A stretch of DNA of 64,000 bases from Gemmatimonadota bacterium (GTDB lineage Bacteria > JAAXHH01), in NCBI GenBank assembly GCA_026705925.1, contig JAPOZT010000037.1:62001-126000 (forward strand), written 5' to 3'. Position 1 is the first letter of the stretch. Every line of letters begins with the position of its first letter. Below are positions 1 to 9,238 of the stretch, piece after piece. The translations under genes and the position numbers were made by a program. Under the pieces are notes generated by a model. It saw nothing but the letters and a program-made list of their open reading frames with translations. It did not search any database and was not told the origin of the DNA.

Positions 1-348
1 GAAAGGCGAACCCCAATCGATCATTTCATCGCCGCCCCAGATGTCGTTGACGAGGAGGTCGAGCCGGCCCTGTTCGTCCCGGACGCGCGCGAACAGTCGC
101 TCCACTTCGGCTTCTACGGTGTGGTCGGTCCTTGCTGCAATGCCGTGGCCGCCCTCGGCCGTGACCATTTCGGCGGTTTCTTCGATCGTCTCGGGACGGC
201 CCGGTGTAGCGGGATGGCCCTTCACGCTTCGCCCGGAGCAGTAGACCGTGGCCCCCGCCGCGCCGAGCATGCGGGCGATCCCCCTGCCGGTCCCGCGCGT
301 CGCACCCGCGACGACTGCCACGCGATCCTGAAGTGGTTTCGTAGTCAT
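1..348 (-). CDS. SDR-family oxidoreductase, 3' part cut by window edge
   Basis: The minus strand is open from an ATG at 348 to the window edge (116 codons), so the C-terminal half lies outside. The N-terminus carries the Rossmann signature of short-chain dehydrogenases: beta strand RVAVVAGATRGTGRG with glycines at residues 15, 19 and 21, then a CSGRS cofactor-specificity segment. A strand LDLLVND replaces the usual NNAG motif. The catalytic Tyr-Lys pair would be beyond the edge, so activity cannot be judged. It is divergent from the Ldh_2 gene at 654. The fold assignment is secure; the substrate is unknown. Confidence 0.85.
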   Translation of the reverse strand, partial: MTTKPLQDRVAVVAGATRGTGRGIARMLGAAGATVYCSGRSVKGHPATPGRPETIEETAEMVTAEGGHGIAARTDHTVEAEVERLFARVRDEQGRLDLLVNDIWGGDEMIDWGSPF

Positions 349-653
349 TTCATATCCCGGTGTTGGATTTGGCGGTATATCGGCACATGACGTTGAGCGC
401 GTTGCGAAATGCACGTGTTGAAGAAGATCAAAAGGTATATGTCGAGGCGGCGGGTGTCAACGCATGGCATTGAGATTGCCGGTCCGATTTTATAGCGGTT
501 GTTTTGCCGTTCGGGTCTAATTATGGTAAGGTTAGCGGGCGGACCACGATGTCCGTTGACGTGAGAACCCACACGGTCCGCCGCATGCCGGCAACGATCT
601 ACGTGCAAGTGCGCATATCTACTTGAGCCCCGCAGCCGATCCCGGAGACATTT
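349..653. other. Divergent intergenic region (305 bp)
   Basis: This gap separates the minus-strand SDR start (348) from the plus-strand Ldh_2 start (654) and should hold both promoters. On the plus strand a weak candidate is TTGTTT (499-504), 17 bp, TATGGT (522-527). A GGAGA ribosome-binding site lies at 644-648 before the 654 ATG. I see no RNA gene or repeat. The long minus-strand frame crossing this gap is an antisense shadow. Confidence 0.4.
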
Positions 654-1640
654 ATGGCCATCACTCCCGTCGACTACACCAATCCACGTTACGATGCGAA
701 GGCCCTGCGCCGCTTTGCCGAAGAAGCGCTTTGCAAGGCCGGCCTGTCGAATGACCACGCGACGGAACTGGCCGATTACCTGACCGCGACGGACCTGCGC
801 GGCGTCCTCAGCCACGGCACCCGCCAGCTTCCGGGATACGTGAGGTCCTTCCAGTCCGGCCAATGCAACCCACGGCCGAATGTCCGGATCTACCGGGAAG
901 CCGGCGCCGTGGTGCAATGGGACGGCGACGGAGGCATGGGGCACCTGGTATCCGCCCGGGCGATTCGATCGGCAGTATCCAGGGCGAGATCCATGGGGAT
1001 CTGCCTGGTCACGGCGACCCACTGCGGCCATACGGGTTCGGTCGGCAACTGGACGCGCATCGCGACCGGGGCGGGCATGATCTGCCTGTACTACAGCACG
1101 CCGGTGAGTCCACTGCCCTTCGACCGTCCACAACCCGTCGTAGAAGCGTTGAACAACCCGCCGGTGAGTTTTGGGTTCCCTTCGTCGGAGGGCGAGCCGC
1201 CCGTGCTGATCGATATGGGCACCCACCTGGAACTGCCCGAGGCTATGCGGCAAATCGCGGAGATCAGCGTGCTCCCTCTGATCAAGGGGCTGGCCTACCA
1301 GGTCACCTCCGTCATGATGACCTGGCCCGTGGACGCGCAGTCTCTCATTAAGCGGCGTTTTCCGGGCGCTACCAGCAGCTTGACCGCCGTCGTACTGGAC
1401 CCCGCCTTCATCGGGGACCCTTCCGATTACACGCGGACGGTTTCGGAACTTCGGCAAAAAGTGCACGCCATGCACCCGCTGCCGCGGCTGGACCGCACAT
1501 TGCTTCCAGGTGAAATCGAAGCCGAACGAGAGGCCGATTTCAGCTTGAACGGCATACCCCTGGACGACGCCCATATCCAGTCGCTGCGGGAACTGGGCGA
1601 TGATCTCGGCGTGCCATGCTACTGGGAATCGGACGGATGA
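654..1640 (+). CDS. Ldh_2-family (malate/L-lactate/ureidoglycolate type) dehydrogenase
   Basis: The 328-aa product belongs to the YlbC/ComC NAD(P)-dependent 2-hydroxyacid dehydrogenase family, which is unrelated to classical LDH. It shows the N-terminal helical domain (LRRFAEEALCKAGL), the DLRGVLSHGTRQLPGYV segment that holds the family's substrate-site His and Arg, and the THCGHTGSVGNW loop near residues 118-130. The length fits the family (about 330-360 aa). The start is supported by GGAGA 6 nt upstream. The stop overlaps the start of the NUDIX gene (ATGA). Substrate is not determinable; ureidoglycolate, malate and sulfolactate enzymes all share this fold. Confidence 0.85.
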   Translation: MAITPVDYTNPRYDAKALRRFAEEALCKAGLSNDHATELADYLTATDLRGVLSHGTRQLPGYVRSFQSGQCNPRPNVRIYREAGAVVQWDGDGGMGHLVSARAIRSAVSRARSMGICLVTATHCGHTGSVGNWTRIATGAGMICLYYSTPVSPLPFDRPQPVVEALNNPPVSFGFPSSEGEPPVLIDMGTHLELPEAMRQIAEISVLPLIKGLAYQVTSVMMTWPVDAQSLIKRRFPGATSSLTAVVLDPAFIGDPSDYTRTVSELRQKVHAMHPLPRLDRTLLPGEIEAEREADFSLNGIPLDDAHIQSLRELGDDLGVPCYWESDG

Positions 1641-2350
1641 GGCCACCGGAAAACGGACCGTCGAGGCCGAAGCCACCAGAAAACGGACCATTGAGCGCAC
1701 CTGGCAGTGAAGAGGCCGGACAGTCGGACCGGGCGAACCAACCAGACCGGACAAACCAGCCGGACCGGGATGTCCTCCTGCACGCGCTGAATCTTTACCA
1801 GGCGCGTTATCCCGCGGATGAGGACACGGTCGCCCGAATTCGGGATCTGGTCGCTGGACGCCCCGACTGCTTCGAAAGGACGTGCATGCCGGGCCACATC
1901 ACCGGATCGGCCTGGATCCTTTCGCCCGACCGTTCGAAATACCTGTTGACGCGGCACCGGATCTTCGACCGCTGGCTGCAGCTGGGCGGCCATGCGGACG
2001 GTTGTCCCCGGCCCCACCTCGTCGCCATGAGAGAAGCCGAAGAGGAATCTGGGCTCTCGGGATTCGGACTATACCGGGACCCTGAAGGCTTCGTTCCCCT
2101 GGACGTGGACATCCATGCCATCGCCGCCCGACCCGGCGTCCCTGCCCACGAGCACTACGACCTGCGTTACCTGCTGGCCGCTGCTGCGGAACAACCGCTC
2201 GAAATCAGCGACGAATCCCACGATCTCAGGTGGTTTGATAAGGAAGAACTGCTCGATACCGTCCGCGAAGATAGCGTGCTTCGCATGCTCCACAAAGGCG
2301 ATGCCGTCCTCAAGCGAGGCGGCGGGGAATTCGTTTACGGACTCTCCTGA
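1637..2350 (+). CDS. NUDIX hydrolase
   Basis: The NUDIX box is partly canonical: GGHADG, then the REAEEESGL helix that matches REUxEExGU and binds the metal. The upstream Glu of the G-x5-E element is not evident, as in other LGGHADG-type NUDIX proteins. I chose the ATG at 1637, which overlaps the preceding stop as ATGA; an in-frame ATG at 1616 is also possible. The first 45 residues are low complexity and rich in Pro, Asn, Gly and Arg, and look like an insertion made of short DNA repeats ahead of the true domain (from about VLLHALNLYQARYP). It probably hydrolyses a nucleoside-diphosphate-X compound; the substrate is unknown. Confidence 0.85.
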   Translation: MRPPENGPSRPKPPENGPLSAPGSEEAGQSDRANQPDRTNQPDRDVLLHALNLYQARYPADEDTVARIRDLVAGRPDCFERTCMPGHITGSAWILSPDRSKYLLTRHRIFDRWLQLGGHADGCPRPHLVAMREAEEESGLSGFGLYRDPEGFVPLDVDIHAIAARPGVPAHEHYDLRYLLAAAAEQPLEISDESHDLRWFDKEELLDTVREDSVLRMLHKGDAVLKRGGGEFVYGLS

Positions 2351-2505
2351 CGATTCGCTTGCAAGCCTTACGGGGTGGGCGTATATTCTCCCCGCGTTCG
2401 CAAACGACCTTTCCCGGACAGTACGCCCCGTCCTGATATGATCGTCACGATATGATCGTCCCGAGACGCTCGGGACGGCTTCAGAACCGAAAGAGGTGCC
2501 GCACC

Positions 2506-3261
2506 ATGCCCCCACCTGTAGCCCTGCAGCTTTATAGCCTCAGAGAAATGGCCGACAAAAACTACGAACACGTGGTGAACCTGACCGCGGAGATCGGGTA
2601 CGCTGGCGTCGAACCCGCTGGGTTTCCCGGCACGACACCGGAAGCGGCCGGCAAGCTCTTCGAGTCGCTGAATCTCAAGGTTCCCAGTGCCCATCTCCCC
2701 CTGCCCGTCGGAGAGAACAGATCCTACGTCGTCGAAACGGCTGGCGCGATCGGGACGAAACGCGTCGTATCCGGACTGGGCCGCGACGACCACAGTACCG
2801 TGGACAACATCAGGTGGTCGGCGGACCGCTTCAACGAGGCCGCGGAGGCTGTGGCGCCCCATGGCATGACCTTCGGGATCCACAATCACTGGTGGGAATA
2901 CCTGGAGGTGGAGGGACGGATCGCGACGGATATCCTCCTCGAACATCTCGCGCCCGAGGTCTTCTTCCAGGTGGACGTGTACTGGGTGCAGGTCGGCGGG
3001 CCGGACCCGGCCGGCGTGCTCGAACGCCTCGGCGATCGTGCGCCGCTGCTCCACCTCAAGGACGGGCCCTGCCTTCGAAATACGGACATGACCGCCCTGG
3101 GCGAAGGGAAGGTGGACCTCCCCGGCGTGATCGCAGCCGGAGGCGACCACACCGAATGGCATATCGTTGAACTGGACAGTTGCGCGACGGACATGGTCGA
3201 AGCGGTGAAGAAGAGCTACAAGTACCTGGTGGACAACGGTCTTTCCCGGGGGAACGCGTAG
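2506..3261 (+). CDS. Sugar phosphate isomerase/epimerase (xylose-isomerase-like TIM barrel)
   Basis: The 251-aa product begins PPPVALQLYSLRE, typical of AP-endonuclease-2-fold isomerases. Metal and substrate positions are recognisable in GIHNHWWEY (His/Asn/His), FFQVDVYWV (Asp) and LLHLKDG (His). Translation most likely starts at the ATG at 2506, because AAGAGGTG at 2491-2498 is a good ribosome-binding site; the longer frame from 2452 has no such support. Together with the two dioxygenases that follow it resembles small-molecule catabolic clusters common in Latescibacterota-like genomes. Specific substrate unknown. Confidence 0.85.
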   Translation: MPPPVALQLYSLREMADKNYEHVVNLTAEIGYAGVEPAGFPGTTPEAAGKLFESLNLKVPSAHLPLPVGENRSYVVETAGAIGTKRVVSGLGRDDHSTVDNIRWSADRFNEAAEAVAPHGMTFGIHNHWWEYLEVEGRIATDILLEHLAPEVFFQVDVYWVQVGGPDPAGVLERLGDRAPLLHLKDGPCLRNTDMTALGEGKVDLPGVIAAGGDHTEWHIVELDSCATDMVEAVKKSYKYLVDNGLSRGNA

Positions 3262-3322
3262 CTGAACCGGGCGGGGCGCGAGTCGAACCCACTAACGTTG
3301 GAGCGAGAATGGAAGTCGGGAT

Positions 3323-4108
3323 ATGACCAGGGAGCAGGGCGACGAAAAACGTGAGCAGCTGACCCGGGACGGGTACTGCCACATCGAAGGTGTGTTGTCG
3401 GCCGAGTTCCTGGGCGAACTCCGCCAGGAATCGGACCGGCTGCTCGATGCCGCGGATCATCCGCCCGAGTGGCAGTACCAGGGTTCCGACCTGCACGTGA
3501 CCGGCAAGGACAACGAGGTGATGGGGAACCTGCTCGACTGGCCCGGCTCCCGCGAGATCCTGGAAGCCATGGGTCTGACGGATTTCACCCCGTCCGGAAT
3601 CGTCATCATCCTCAGCAAACCGGCCGGCGGCCCACCCCTCTACTGGCACCAGGACTGGATGGGATGGAACGATCCCATCAGCATGGCACCCTGGCCGCAG
3701 ACCATTTTCCTTTCCTACTATCTCGTGGACACGGACTTCGAGAACGGATGTTTCCGCGTCATTCCCGGCACGCATCGCCGGCGGATTCCCCTGCACGACC
3801 AGGTGGAGGTCCCCCATCAGCAGACCGCGTATTTCGCCGACGTGCAGGATCCGCATATGTTCGGCGACCACCCGGATGCCGTGGATCTTCCTGTGAAGGC
3901 CAGCGACCTGGTCATAGGGGATGCGCGTGTCCTGCATTCGGCACGGGGCAACCACAGCGACCGCAGGCGGACACTGCTCCTGGGCTGGCACAACCGCCCC
4001 GTGACCGTACCGGATTACTGGACCGGCGAGGTCCCCGAACCCATCGCGAGCCGTCCGCCGGACGCGCAGTACGAAGTCACGCGAATCCCCGGAAAGTACC
4101 TGGTGTAG
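3323..4108 (+). CDS. Phytanoyl-CoA dioxygenase (PhyH) family protein
   Basis: This 261-aa Fe(II)/2-oxoglutarate oxygenase has the facial triad pattern: HxD in YWHQDW and a distal His in RVLHSARGNHSD, followed by RRTLLLGWH whose Arg can bind 2-oxoglutarate. The N-terminal DGYCHIEGVL is the usual entry to the double-stranded beta-helix. It lies 61 bp after the isomerase and only 4 bp before a second PhyH gene, so the three are probably co-transcribed. Bacterial PhyH members hydroxylate very diverse small molecules, so the substrate cannot be named. Confidence 0.87.
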   Translation: MTREQGDEKREQLTRDGYCHIEGVLSAEFLGELRQESDRLLDAADHPPEWQYQGSDLHVTGKDNEVMGNLLDWPGSREILEAMGLTDFTPSGIVIILSKPAGGPPLYWHQDWMGWNDPISMAPWPQTIFLSYYLVDTDFENGCFRVIPGTHRRRIPLHDQVEVPHQQTAYFADVQDPHMFGDHPDAVDLPVKASDLVIGDARVLHSARGNHSDRRRTLLLGWHNRPVTVPDYWTGEVPEPIASRPPDAQYEVTRIPGKYLV

Positions 4109-4112
4109 TGCC

Positions 4113-4856
4113 ATGACCGAGTTCGAAAACGCCGTTTACGAGCTGGACGTGTACGGATTCACGGTGGTGGAAGGCGTCCTGTCCGGCGACGAGGTCGAAT
4201 CGATGCGCCGGGTGCTGATACGCCTGGCCGAAGAGGCCGGCGAGGAGCGGGAAGGCGAGGGATCCTGCCGGCACGTCAGCAACCTGCCTACCCTGGACCC
4301 GATCTTCTTCCCGGTCATCGACCATCCCCGCATCCTGCCCATCCTCGAGCACTACCTCGAGCCGTCGCTGATTCTGGGAAGCCTGAACAGCCGCATCGTG
4401 CGTCCGGGGGACGGCGACCAGGGCTTTCACAGCGACATCCCGGCCGAAATGCTCAACATGGCCTCTCCGGTCATGATGAACACGGTGTGGATGCTGGACG
4501 GATTCTCGCCGGAAAACGGCGGAACCCGGGTCGTGCCCGGCACCCACCGCAGCGGCCTTCCCCATCCCGCCAGCGATGCCGACGTGAAGTATTACGTGCA
4601 GCCTACGGCACCGGCGGGCAGCGTGCTGGTCTTCAACGGCCAGTGCTGGCACGCGGGCGGCGCCAACCACGGAACCGCGAACCGGCACGCCCTCTTTGCC
4701 CACTACCGGAAACGCATGCTCATGTTCCAGTATGATCCCCACGAAGGGTTTCCCGCAGAGTGGTATGGCCTGCTTTCGGACCGCCAGAAGGAGATCATGC
4801 GCATGAAGCACGGCGTGGACGCGCCCAGGGCGGCCGACGTCCAGGTCTTCAGGTAG
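4113..4856 (+). CDS. Phytanoyl-CoA dioxygenase (PhyH) family protein, second copy
   Basis: The 247-aa product is a diverged paralogue of its upstream neighbour. GFHSDIP supplies the HxD, CWHAGGANHG the distal His and NRHALFAHYRKR the Arg region. The GTRVVPGTHRSG strand is typical of the family. It starts 4 nt after the previous stop, which indicates translational coupling. Two non-identical PhyH proteins in tandem may act on successive positions of one substrate or may form a heteromer; this is inference. Confidence 0.86.
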   Translation: MTEFENAVYELDVYGFTVVEGVLSGDEVESMRRVLIRLAEEAGEEREGEGSCRHVSNLPTLDPIFFPVIDHPRILPILEHYLEPSLILGSLNSRIVRPGDGDQGFHSDIPAEMLNMASPVMMNTVWMLDGFSPENGGTRVVPGTHRSGLPHPASDADVKYYVQPTAPAGSVLVFNGQCWHAGGANHGTANRHALFAHYRKRMLMFQYDPHEGFPAEWYGLLSDRQKEIMRMKHGVDAPRAADVQVFR

Positions 4857-4935
4857 TCGCGTTACGCATTGGATTGGCGCGCGGGAGGTTCGCGGATGGC
4901 CGGACAGCAGCCAGCCGATCTCTGCCGGACTAATT

Positions 4936-5901
4936 TCAAACAGTAAGGACTTCCGGATTGACGATGTGGTCCGGCTGGCGACCGTTCCAGACCTGGAGAG
5001 CCATGGTCAGCGCCATGCGCCACATGCGTTCCCGGCTTGCGACCGTTACGCCGGCGATATGCGGGGTCACGACGACGTCGGCGCGGTGGAGCAGCGGGTT
5101 CTCAGAGGACGGAGGTTCGGGATCGAAGACATCCAGGCCGGCTCCGGCGAGATGACCCCGGTCGAGCGCGGCGCAAAGGGCCTCTTCGTCCACCAGTCCG
5201 CCCCGCGAAACGTTGACGAAGAACGCGCCCGGTTTCATCTGTGCGAAGCGTTTTCCGTCCATCAGCCGACGGGTTTCCTCCGTGAGCGGCGCGTGCAGGG
5301 AGACGACGTCCGACCGGGCCAGCACGTCCTCAATCCGTTTCGCCCGTTCGATACCCAGAGCCGACGCCCGTTTCTCATCGATGTAGGGATCGTAGGCCAT
5401 CATCCGCATGCCCAGGGCGGCAGCCAATTCCGCGACCCGGCCGCCGATGCGTCCCAACCCGATCAGACCCAGCGTCCGTCCGAAGACCTCCATGCCCTGG
5501 TAGCCCGAAAGGTAGTCCTTCCCGGGACGTTCCGCGAATTCGCCGGAAACCTGCTTGATATGCTTGACCGCGGACAGGATCAGGGCAATCGCCGTTTCCG
5601 CGGTGGATACGGTGGGGCCTTCCGGTGTATGGCAGACGGCGACGCCCCGTTCCGTGGCATCCTGAACAACGATGTTGTCGATGCCGATACCCGTCCGGCA
5701 GATGACCTTCACGTCCGGAAACCGGTCCAGAAAGCCCCCGTCGTAGTTCCGTCGGGCGCCGGCGACGATCGCGTGGGCGCCGGGCAGGTCCCGCAGCGGA
5801 TCATCGGGTGACGCCTCCGCCGAACCGTGGACGAGCAGCCGCTGGTCGAACTCCGCGCGGATCTCGGGGGGAATGGTTCGATCCGACCAGAGCCTCAGCA
5901 T
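4936..5901 (-). CDS. D-2-hydroxyacid dehydrogenase (NAD-binding, SerA-like)
   Basis: The 321-aa protein has the D-isomer-specific dehydrogenase layout: N-terminal catalytic lobe, then GLIGLGRIGGR (Rossmann GxGxxG), the NVSRGGLVDEEAL segment with catalytic Arg and Glu regions, and VVTPHIAG with the catalytic His. I place the start at 5901 because AGGAGGAT sits just upstream; the in-frame extension to 5973 (CRCCGSC-type sequence) has no such support. No ACT domain follows, so it resembles glyoxylate/hydroxypyruvate reductases as much as 3-phosphoglycerate dehydrogenase. It converges on the PhyH pair. Confidence 0.88.
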   Translation of the reverse strand: MLRLWSDRTIPPEIRAEFDQRLLVHGSAEASPDDPLRDLPGAHAIVAGARRNYDGGFLDRFPDVKVICRTGIGIDNIVVQDATERGVAVCHTPEGPTVSTAETAIALILSAVKHIKQVSGEFAERPGKDYLSGYQGMEVFGRTLGLIGLGRIGGRVAELAAALGMRMMAYDPYIDEKRASALGIERAKRIEDVLARSDVVSLHAPLTEETRRLMDGKRFAQMKPGAFFVNVSRGGLVDEEALCAALDRGHLAGAGLDVFDPEPPSSENPLLHRADVVVTPHIAGVTVASRERMWRMALTMALQVWNGRQPDHIVNPEVLTV

Positions 5902-5955
5902 GGGATCCTCCTGCGCAATACCGTCCGTGCAACTCCCGCAGCAGCGACAAATGAG

Positions 5956-5984
5956 TTGCCCGGAAGCAAACAAAACCTTACATT
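5956..5984 (+). promoter_or_regulatory. Candidate promoter for the GWxTD gene
   Basis: TTGCCC (5956-5961) and TACATT (5979-5984) are separated by 17 bp in the divergent gap between the hydroxyacid dehydrogenase and the GWxTD protein. The match is 4/6 in each box. It would give a leader of roughly 150 nt. This comes from sequence inspection only. Confidence 0.35.
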
Positions 5985-6148
5985 ATGGATATCTTTTCAG
6001 CACATAGCCGTGCATGGACGTGGGATATCATAGAACGTTGTTCCATGATCCGCAAGTCAATCGGTAACCTAAAATCGGCTTGAGCCGCGGCGGCCGGCTT
6101 CCCGCGAAGAACGGGAATCCGGTACGACACCGAACCGGAGAACCCGAA

Positions 6149-7750
6149 GTGATTGGATACTACAGCCGTATAGCCTGTCTGATCTGCCTGCTCGTCGCCT
6201 GGTCCGCCCGTTCCGCCCACGCGCAGGAGCAGGACCCTGCCGCGCCGGTCGTGGATTCCGACGCCGCGGCGGAAGCGGACTCCACCGGCGCCGGAGAAGG
6301 CGACCCCCTCCTCGTGCCGGCGAACAGCACCGGCGAAATCGACTTTGCCGTGGATGTCAGTGGATTCAGGGGGCATGACGGACAGACCTTCATGGAATTC
6401 TATTTCCTGTGCCGTCCGAGCGGATTCACCCTTGAAGAAAGAGATGACGGCGTCTACGTCGCCACCTTTTCAATCGATTTGTCCATCATCGACGAGCAGG
6501 ACAACGCCGTCTTCCAGTCGGTTCAGAAAAGGGAATACCAGACTGACCGACCTGTCGTCGTCACCCGAAGGGGCGAAGAAAGAGTGATTATGGAACAGAT
6601 CGTCGCAGGCGTCACCGCGGGCACGTACCGGGCGAAGGCCATCGTGACCGATCTAAATTCCAGGCGTTCCGGCGAAGCCGAGAAACCCTTTGTCGCCCAG
6701 CCACTTGACGCGCCTGAACTATCGGTGAGCGACCTGCAGTTCTCCACGCTCATACAGCAATCCCAGGAGCAGAACCGGTTCACGAAAAACGGCCTGCTGG
6801 TGCTGCCAAACCCCTTGCGTATTTTCGAGAAATGGGTCGACATGCCTGAAGACGGCAGCTACAAGCCGCGCAACCTTTTCCTCTATTTCGAGATCTACAA
6901 CCTGACTCAGGATTCGGCGACAGACGAGGCGGCCTACGACATTTACCCCTCGGTAACCAGTCATGCCAACGAGATGACGTTTCCACTTCCTCCCAAAAAG
7001 AACCGGATGGTATCGGGGTCCGACGGCCTGGACGTGATCGCCCTGGACTACATGACCTTCCCTGAAGGCATCTATACCCTGGAAGTCATGGTCAGGGACG
7101 CGCAGACCGGGACGGAAGCGTCCAGTTCGTCCGTCTTCGAGATTGTCCAGCCCCCACCGCCACCCCCTCCTGTTACGGTCCTCACCGAGGAACAGGCAAA
7201 ACGGGGACGGAGACAGCTGGCCATCATCGCTTCCAAGCGGGAACGCGAACTCTACGACAATCTCGATCTCGAAGGCAAAACCGAGTTTCTGATTGCTTTC
7301 TGGCGCATGCGCGACCCGACGCCCGAAACACCGGAGAACGAATCCATGATGGTGTTCAACGAGCGGTTCTCCTATGCCGACTTTCAACTGGGCGGGGCGG
7401 AAAGCGACCGTGGCTCGGTTTTCATCCGGTACGGACAGCCGGAGGAAATCGTGCGACACGATTCCAACAACATCATGAAATCCTACCAGGTCTGGTACTA
7501 CACGGAAGGCGTCCAGGGTGATCCCGCACGGACATCCGAAGGAGGGCGCCATTTCTTCATTTTCGGAGATCGGCGGAACATCGGCAGGTATGAACTGATG
7601 CACTCCTCGGCGCGGGGAGAACTATACAATCCGAACTGGCGGGAAGACCTGCTCCTTGTAGATGTAAGCCAGACGCTGGATCATACGGGATTCGGCGAGA
7701 CGATACCCGGTTCCCTCAGCAGTCCCGAGATCGATCCGGGCAAGCCCTGA
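6149..7750 (+). CDS. Secreted GWxTD-domain protein
   Basis: I choose the GTG at 6149: GGAG is 8 nt upstream and the product then begins with a clean signal peptide (IGYYSRIACLICLLVAW, cleavage after SAHA). A frame from a TTG at 6080 would bury the signal. The mature protein has beta-rich repeats, a short proline run (PPPPPPP) and a C-terminal GWxTD-type domain: ELYDNLDLEGKTEFLIAFW, then ESDRGSVFIRYGQPEEI, where GWxTD is changed to AESD. Proteins of this kind are common and poorly understood in Gemmatimonadota, Latescibacterota and Acidobacteriota. Probably a periplasmic or surface factor; molecular role unknown. Confidence 0.8.
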   Translation: MIGYYSRIACLICLLVAWSARSAHAQEQDPAAPVVDSDAAAEADSTGAGEGDPLLVPANSTGEIDFAVDVSGFRGHDGQTFMEFYFLCRPSGFTLEERDDGVYVATFSIDLSIIDEQDNAVFQSVQKREYQTDRPVVVTRRGEERVIMEQIVAGVTAGTYRAKAIVTDLNSRRSGEAEKPFVAQPLDAPELSVSDLQFSTLIQQSQEQNRFTKNGLLVLPNPLRIFEKWVDMPEDGSYKPRNLFLYFEIYNLTQDSATDEAAYDIYPSVTSHANEMTFPLPPKKNRMVSGSDGLDVIALDYMTFPEGIYTLEVMVRDAQTGTEASSSSVFEIVQPPPPPPPVTVLTEEQAKRGRRQLAIIASKRERELYDNLDLEGKTEFLIAFWRMRDPTPETPENESMMVFNERFSYADFQLGGAESDRGSVFIRYGQPEEIVRHDSNNIMKSYQVWYYTEGVQGDPARTSEGGRHFFIFGDRRNIGRYELMHSSARGELYNPNWREDLLLVDVSQTLDHTGFGETIPGSLSSPEIDPGKP

Positions 7751-7787
7751 GCGCCCGGCAATCCATGAGCGCCTGGTTCCATTACAC

Positions 7788-7833
7788 GGGGCGGATTGCG
7801 GCGGGCCGCCCCCGGATTGCGACGGGCCGCCCC
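7788..7833. repeat. Short direct repeat with hairpin potential
   Basis: A unit close to CGGATTGCGRCGGGCCGCCC occurs twice in tandem in the gap between the convergent GWxTD and hflX genes. GGGGCGG (7788-7794) and CCGCCCC (7806-7812) can pair. There is no T-tract, so a terminator role is only possible. Confidence 0.5.
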
Positions 7834-7855
7834 TTAACACACCGCATTCACTTAC

Positions 7856-9163
7856 TTATCCGCAGACATAAGCATCCAGCGTCTTGCCGAGACGACCGGC
7901 GACGGACGGCATCATGCGGACCGTGAGGCGGACGCCCTCCGTTTCGTCCTCCCGGTGCAGGACCTCCCCAGACTCATACACCATGGAAACGGCGTGTCCG
8001 TTCTCGTAGGGAATCAGCAGTTCCACTTCCACGCGATGGCGGTCGACCCTTACTGAAATCGCCTGGCGCAGCCGCTCCACGTCATCGGGGTCCAGTGCGG
8101 ACATCGTGATGGCGTTGGGATAGGAGAGTTGCAGGAATTCCTGGGCGTCCGGACTTTCCAGCCGATCCGTCTTGTTGAAGACCAACAGCAGCGGGAGATC
8201 GGAAACCCCGAGTTCGGCCAGCACCTGGTTCACTGTCACGATATGTTCCGCGTGGTTGGGATGGCTGCCGTCTACCACGTGTACCAGCAGGTCGGCGTCG
8301 TAGACCTCGGTCAGCGTGCTTTTGAAGGATGCGATCAGGTGGTGGGGCAGTTTCCGAATGAATCCGACGGTATCCGAAAGCAGAACGGGTTGGCCCGGGG
8401 TCGCGTTGACCACGCGCGTGGTCGCGTCGAGGGTGGCGAACAGCCTGTCCTCGATCAGCGTGCCTGCCTCGGTGAATCCATTGAAAATCGTGGACTTGCC
8501 GGCATTGGTGTACCCGATCAGCGCGATACAGAACATGGCGCTTCGGCGTTGTCGCTGCCGGTGATAGGAAGCGGCCACCTGCTCGAGATTCCTGCGCAGG
8601 TGGGTTATGCGCCCGCGGATCAACCGCCGGTCGATCTCCAGCTGCGTCTCGCCGGGCCCCCGGACCCCTATGGCGCCGCCCGATCCGGCCGCCACGCCGC
8701 CTTCCTGCCGGGAAAGGTGGTCCCACTGCCTCGTCAGCCGCGGCATCATATACTGCAACTGGGCGAGTTCAACCTGCAGCTTGGCCTGCTTCGACTTCGC
8801 CCGCGAGGCGAATATATCGAGTATCAGTCCGCTGCGGTCCAGAATGCGCCGTTCGATAACGCGGTCCAGATTCCTGACCTGCGCGGGGGTGAGGTCGTCG
8901 TCGAAAATCACGAGGTCGATTTCCTCCGCCTCGCACCGTTCGGCGATCGAACGGGCCTTTCCGGTTCCGATATAGTACGCCGGATGCATGGCGCTGCGGA
9001 CCTGGATCACACGATCGACGATCTCCGCGCCGGCGGTATCGGCCAGCAGGGCGAGTTCGTCGAGCGACTCCTCCATCTCGCCGACCCGTTCTTTTGACGG
9101 CACCATGCCGATCAGCAGGGCGCGTTCACGGTTGTTTCGGGGTATTTCGTGCATTTCTCGCAT
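7856..9163 (-). CDS. hflX: GTPase HflX
   Basis: The 435-aa product is a ribosome-associated GTPase. It has the N-terminal HflX domain (VDLVIFDDDLTPAQVRNLDR), the glycine-rich linker GGVAAGSGGAIGVRGPGE typical of HflX, and a G domain with G1 GYTNAGKS near residue 215, G3 SDTVGFI and G4 FNKTD. HflX splits stalled or hibernating 70S ribosomes under stress. Length fits the family. It is 75 bp downstream of the vWA membrane protein gene on the same strand. The ATG at 9163 has a weak ribosome-binding site; a start at the next Met (residue 4) is equally possible. Confidence 0.95.
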   Translation of the reverse strand: MREMHEIPRNNRERALLIGMVPSKERVGEMEESLDELALLADTAGAEIVDRVIQVRSAMHPAYYIGTGKARSIAERCEAEEIDLVIFDDDLTPAQVRNLDRVIERRILDRSGLILDIFASRAKSKQAKLQVELAQLQYMMPRLTRQWDHLSRQEGGVAAGSGGAIGVRGPGETQLEIDRRLIRGRITHLRRNLEQVAASYHRQRQRRSAMFCIALIGYTNAGKSTIFNGFTEAGTLIEDRLFATLDATTRVVNATPGQPVLLSDTVGFIRKLPHHLIASFKSTLTEVYDADLLVHVVDGSHPNHAEHIVTVNQVLAELGVSDLPLLLVFNKTDRLESPDAQEFLQLSYPNAITMSALDPDDVERLRQAISVRVDRHRVEVELLIPYENGHAVSMVYESGEVLHREDETEGVRLTVRMMPSVAGRLGKTLDAYVCG

Positions 9164-9238
9164 AGTGTGGTTACGCTTTTTTCCTGTCCACGCTCCTGCT
9201 GGGCCCCCGGTCCGCCCGAATCGCCCGGTCCGCCCGGC

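Noticed and set aside
345..1754. 469-aa minus-strand open frame across the Ldh_2 gene
   Set aside because: It is antisense to a well-supported dehydrogenase, has no domain and follows from GC-rich codon bias. The same applies to long antisense frames at 9689-10789, 12907-14250, 38009-39343, 54170-55414 and 60542-62395.
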